Assembly: GCA_023394015.1 (NCBI GenBank)
Contig: JAEXBL010000312.1
Location: 1-9,134 of the forward strand
Length of the DNA stretch: 9,134 nucleotides
Direction of reading: 5' to 3'
Source of the DNA: Pseudomonadota bacterium
Lineage (GTDB): Bacteria; Pseudomonadota; Gammaproteobacteria; Burkholderiales; Burkholderiaceae_C
The notes beneath the pieces were generated by a model. It had not been told where the DNA came from and did not search any database. It was given only the letters and a program-made list of their open reading frames with translations. The position numbers and the translations under genes were made by a program. This document shows, piece by piece, positions 7,699-9,134 of this stretch. Each line of letters opens with the position of its first letter. Within the stretch, counting starts at the first letter, position 1.

Positions 7699-8862
7699 AT
7701 GCCCCTGAAACACGCACTCGTCGCCACCGCCTGCGCCCTGGGCCTGGCCGGCACCGCCCTGGCGCAAAGCCAGGGCGTGAGCAAGGACCAGATCATGCTC
7801 GGCTCGATTCAGGACCTGTCGGGCCCGCTGGCCGGCTTCGGCAAGCAGCTGCGCATGGGCATGCAACTGCGCGTGGACGAGATCAACGAGCAGGGCGGCG
7901 TGCACGGCCGCAAGCTGGCGCTGAAGGTGGAGGACTCGGGCTACGACCCGCGCAAGGCGGTGCTGGCGGCGCAGAAGCTGGTCAACCAGGACAAGATCTT
8001 CGCCATGGTCGGCAGCATCGGCACGGCGGTGAACGTGGCCAGCTTTCCGGTCATGTTCGACAAGAACGTGGTCAGCTTCTTCCCGGTGACGGCGGCGCGC
8101 GAGATGTACGAGCCGCTGCACCGGCTGAAGTATTCCTTCGCCGCCACCTACTACGACCAGATCCGCCTGATGTCGCCCAAGCTGGTGAAGGAAAAGGACG
8201 CCAAGAAGGTCTGCATCATCTACCAGGACGACGAGTTCGGCCTGGAGGTGCTGCGCGGCGCCGAGGCGGGGCTGAAGACCATCGGCGTCGAGCTGGCCGA
8301 GAAGACCAGCTTCAAGCGCGGCGCCACCGACTTCTCCTCGCAGGTGGCGCGCATGAAGGCGGCCAACTGCGACTTCGTGGTGCTGGGCACGCTGATCCGC
8401 GAAACCATCGGCACCATCGGCACCGCGCGCAAGACCGGCTTCAACCCCACCTTCCTCGGTTCGGCCGGCGCCTACACCGAGCTGATCCACAAGCTGGGCG
8501 GCAAGGCCATGGACGGCCTGTACGCCGCCATGACGGTGCAGCAGCCCTACCTGGACGAGGCCTCGCAGCCGATCCGCTTCTGGGCCAACAAGTACAAGAC
8601 CCGCTACAACGAAGACCCGGCGGTGTTCTCGGTCTACGGCTACGGCCTGATCGACGCCTTCATCAAGGCGGCGCAAAAGGCCGGCCCCAACCTGAGCACC
8701 GACAGCTTCGTCAAGGCCATGGACAGCATGACCATCGCGCCCGACATCTTCGGCGCGCCGGAGATGACTTTCTCGGCCACCAAGCGCCTGGGCAACGAGA
8801 CCTCGCGCCTGTCGCAGATCCAGGATGGCCGCTGGAAGGTGGTGTCGGACTACGTCAAGTAA
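7699..8862 (+). CDS. Periplasmic substrate-binding protein of the LivK/ANF-receptor type
   Basis: This 387-residue protein starts with a clear Sec signal peptide. A short basic N-terminus (MPLKH) is followed by a hydrophobic core and an ALA-Q cleavage site after residue 22, so the mature protein is expected free in the periplasm; no lipobox is seen. IMLGSIQDLSGPLAGFGKQL is the usual opening of type I leucine-binding-like proteins (Peripla_BP_6), and INEQGGVHGRKLALKVEDSGYDP (a longer stretch in two parts) follows the family pattern. It should deliver the solute to LivHM. The ligand cannot be inferred, and related proteins bind amino acids, amides, urea or aromatic acids. The start is well supported by AAGGAG (7685-7690) 8 nt upstream, the best ribosome binding site in the operon. 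It is the last gene before the terminator. Confidence 0.93.
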   Translation: MPLKHALVATACALGLAGTALAQSQGVSKDQIMLGSIQDLSGPLAGFGKQLRMGMQLRVDEINEQGGVHGRKLALKVEDSGYDPRKAVLAAQKLVNQDKIFAMVGSIGTAVNVASFPVMFDKNVVSFFPVTAAREMYEPLHRLKYSFAATYYDQIRLMSPKLVKEKDAKKVCIIYQDDEFGLEVLRGAEAGLKTIGVELAEKTSFKRGATDFSSQVARMKAANCDFVVLGTLIRETIGTIGTARKTGFNPTFLGSAGAYTELIHKLGGKAMDGLYAAMTVQQPYLDEASQPIRFWANKYKTRYNEDPAVFSVYGYGLIDAFIKAAQKAGPNLSTDSFVKAMDSMTIAPDIFGAPEMTFSATKRLGNETSRLSQIQDGRWKVVSDYVK

Positions 8863-8882
8863 GGCGCCTTACGGCGAAACGC

Positions 8883-8908
8883 ACAAAGCCGCCCGAGGGC
8901 GGCTTTGT
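8883..8908. terminator. Strong hairpin terminator between convergent genes
   Basis: ACAAAGCCGCCC (8883-8894) and GGGCGGCTTTGT (8897-8908) form a perfect 12-bp inverted repeat around GA. The stem is GC-rich with an A-run on one side and a T-run on the other, so it can act as a Rho-independent terminator in both directions. It lies 20 bp after the binding-protein stop and 19 bp before the end of the convergent synthetase gene. Confidence 0.88.
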
Positions 8909-8927
8909 CATTGGCTGGGACGGGCCT

Positions 8928-9134
8928 TCAGCCCGCCTTCTCGCCGGCCCAGGCCTCGGCGGCCAGGGCTTCGAACTGGCGGCGCAGCAAGTGCTTTTGC
9001 ACCTTGCCGGTGGCGGTGGCCGGCAGGGCGTCCACGAAGTGCACCAGCTTGGGCACCTCGAAGGCGCCCAGGCGCTGCTGGCAGTGCGCCCGCAGCGCCG
9101 CCTGGTCGCGCGTGGCGCCGGGCTTGCGCACCAC
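8928..9134 (-). CDS. Acyl-CoA synthetase, C-terminal end (cut by window edge)
   Basis: The last 68 residues of an AMP-dependent acyl-CoA ligase are visible; the start lies beyond the right edge. The segment matches the C-terminal AMP-binding subdomain: RLGAFEVPKLVHFVDALPAT followed by ATGKVQKHLLR, whose lysine (residue 44 of the visible part) is the usual catalytic lysine of adenylation. The pattern F-x-VPK...LPxTxTGKxxKxxLR is that of short/medium-chain or aromatic acyl-CoA synthetases and differs from the long-chain type encoded at 5745-7622, so this is a second, distinct ligase. It converges on the liv operon and shares its terminator. The initial codon at the edge is not a start. Confidence 0.88.
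   Translation of the reverse strand: MVRKPGATRDQAALRAHCQQRLGAFEVPKLVHFVDALPATATGKVQKHLLRRQFEALAAEAWAGEKAG

Overview
The window is GC-rich and tightly packed, and it looks like a betaproteobacterium, most likely of the Comamonadaceae. This rests on the protein flavour, the liv-type transporter gene order with an embedded acyl-CoA synthetase, and intergenic repeats that resemble ones I recall from that family. No rRNA, tRNA, CRISPR array, transposase or phage gene is visible.

Layout. Positions 1-1725 (minus strand) hold a beta-oxidation pair: an acetyl/acyl-CoA thiolase, and downstream of it the first 126 codons of a FadB/FadJ-type enoyl-CoA hydratase/3-hydroxyacyl-CoA dehydrogenase that runs off the left edge. 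Positions 1726-1916 form a divergent intergenic region. From 1917 the plus strand carries livH, livM, livG and livF (two permeases and two ATPases of a branched-chain-amino-acid-type ABC transporter), then a long-chain-type acyl-CoA synthetase, then the periplasmic binding protein, and a strong hairpin terminator at 8883-8908. The last 207 bases (minus strand) are the C-terminal end of a second, different acyl-CoA synthetase that converges on the transporter operon.

How it fits together. The binding protein should capture a solute in the periplasm, LivHMGF import it using ATP, and the acyl-CoA synthetase in the same operon could activate it to a CoA thioester for the beta-oxidation enzymes encoded next door. 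The context therefore points to uptake of a carboxylic acid (fatty, aromatic or similar) at least as much as to amino acids. The substrate cannot be read from the sequence.

The least ordinary parts are the junctions inside the operon. The livM-livG gap is filled exactly by a structured inverted-repeat element whose right arm carries the livG ribosome binding site and start codon. A relative of this element lies after the thiolase gene. The livF-synthetase gap is filled by two near-identical 75-bp tandem repeats that contain no stop codon in any of the six frames. I see no clear evidence of a wholly new multi-gene system.
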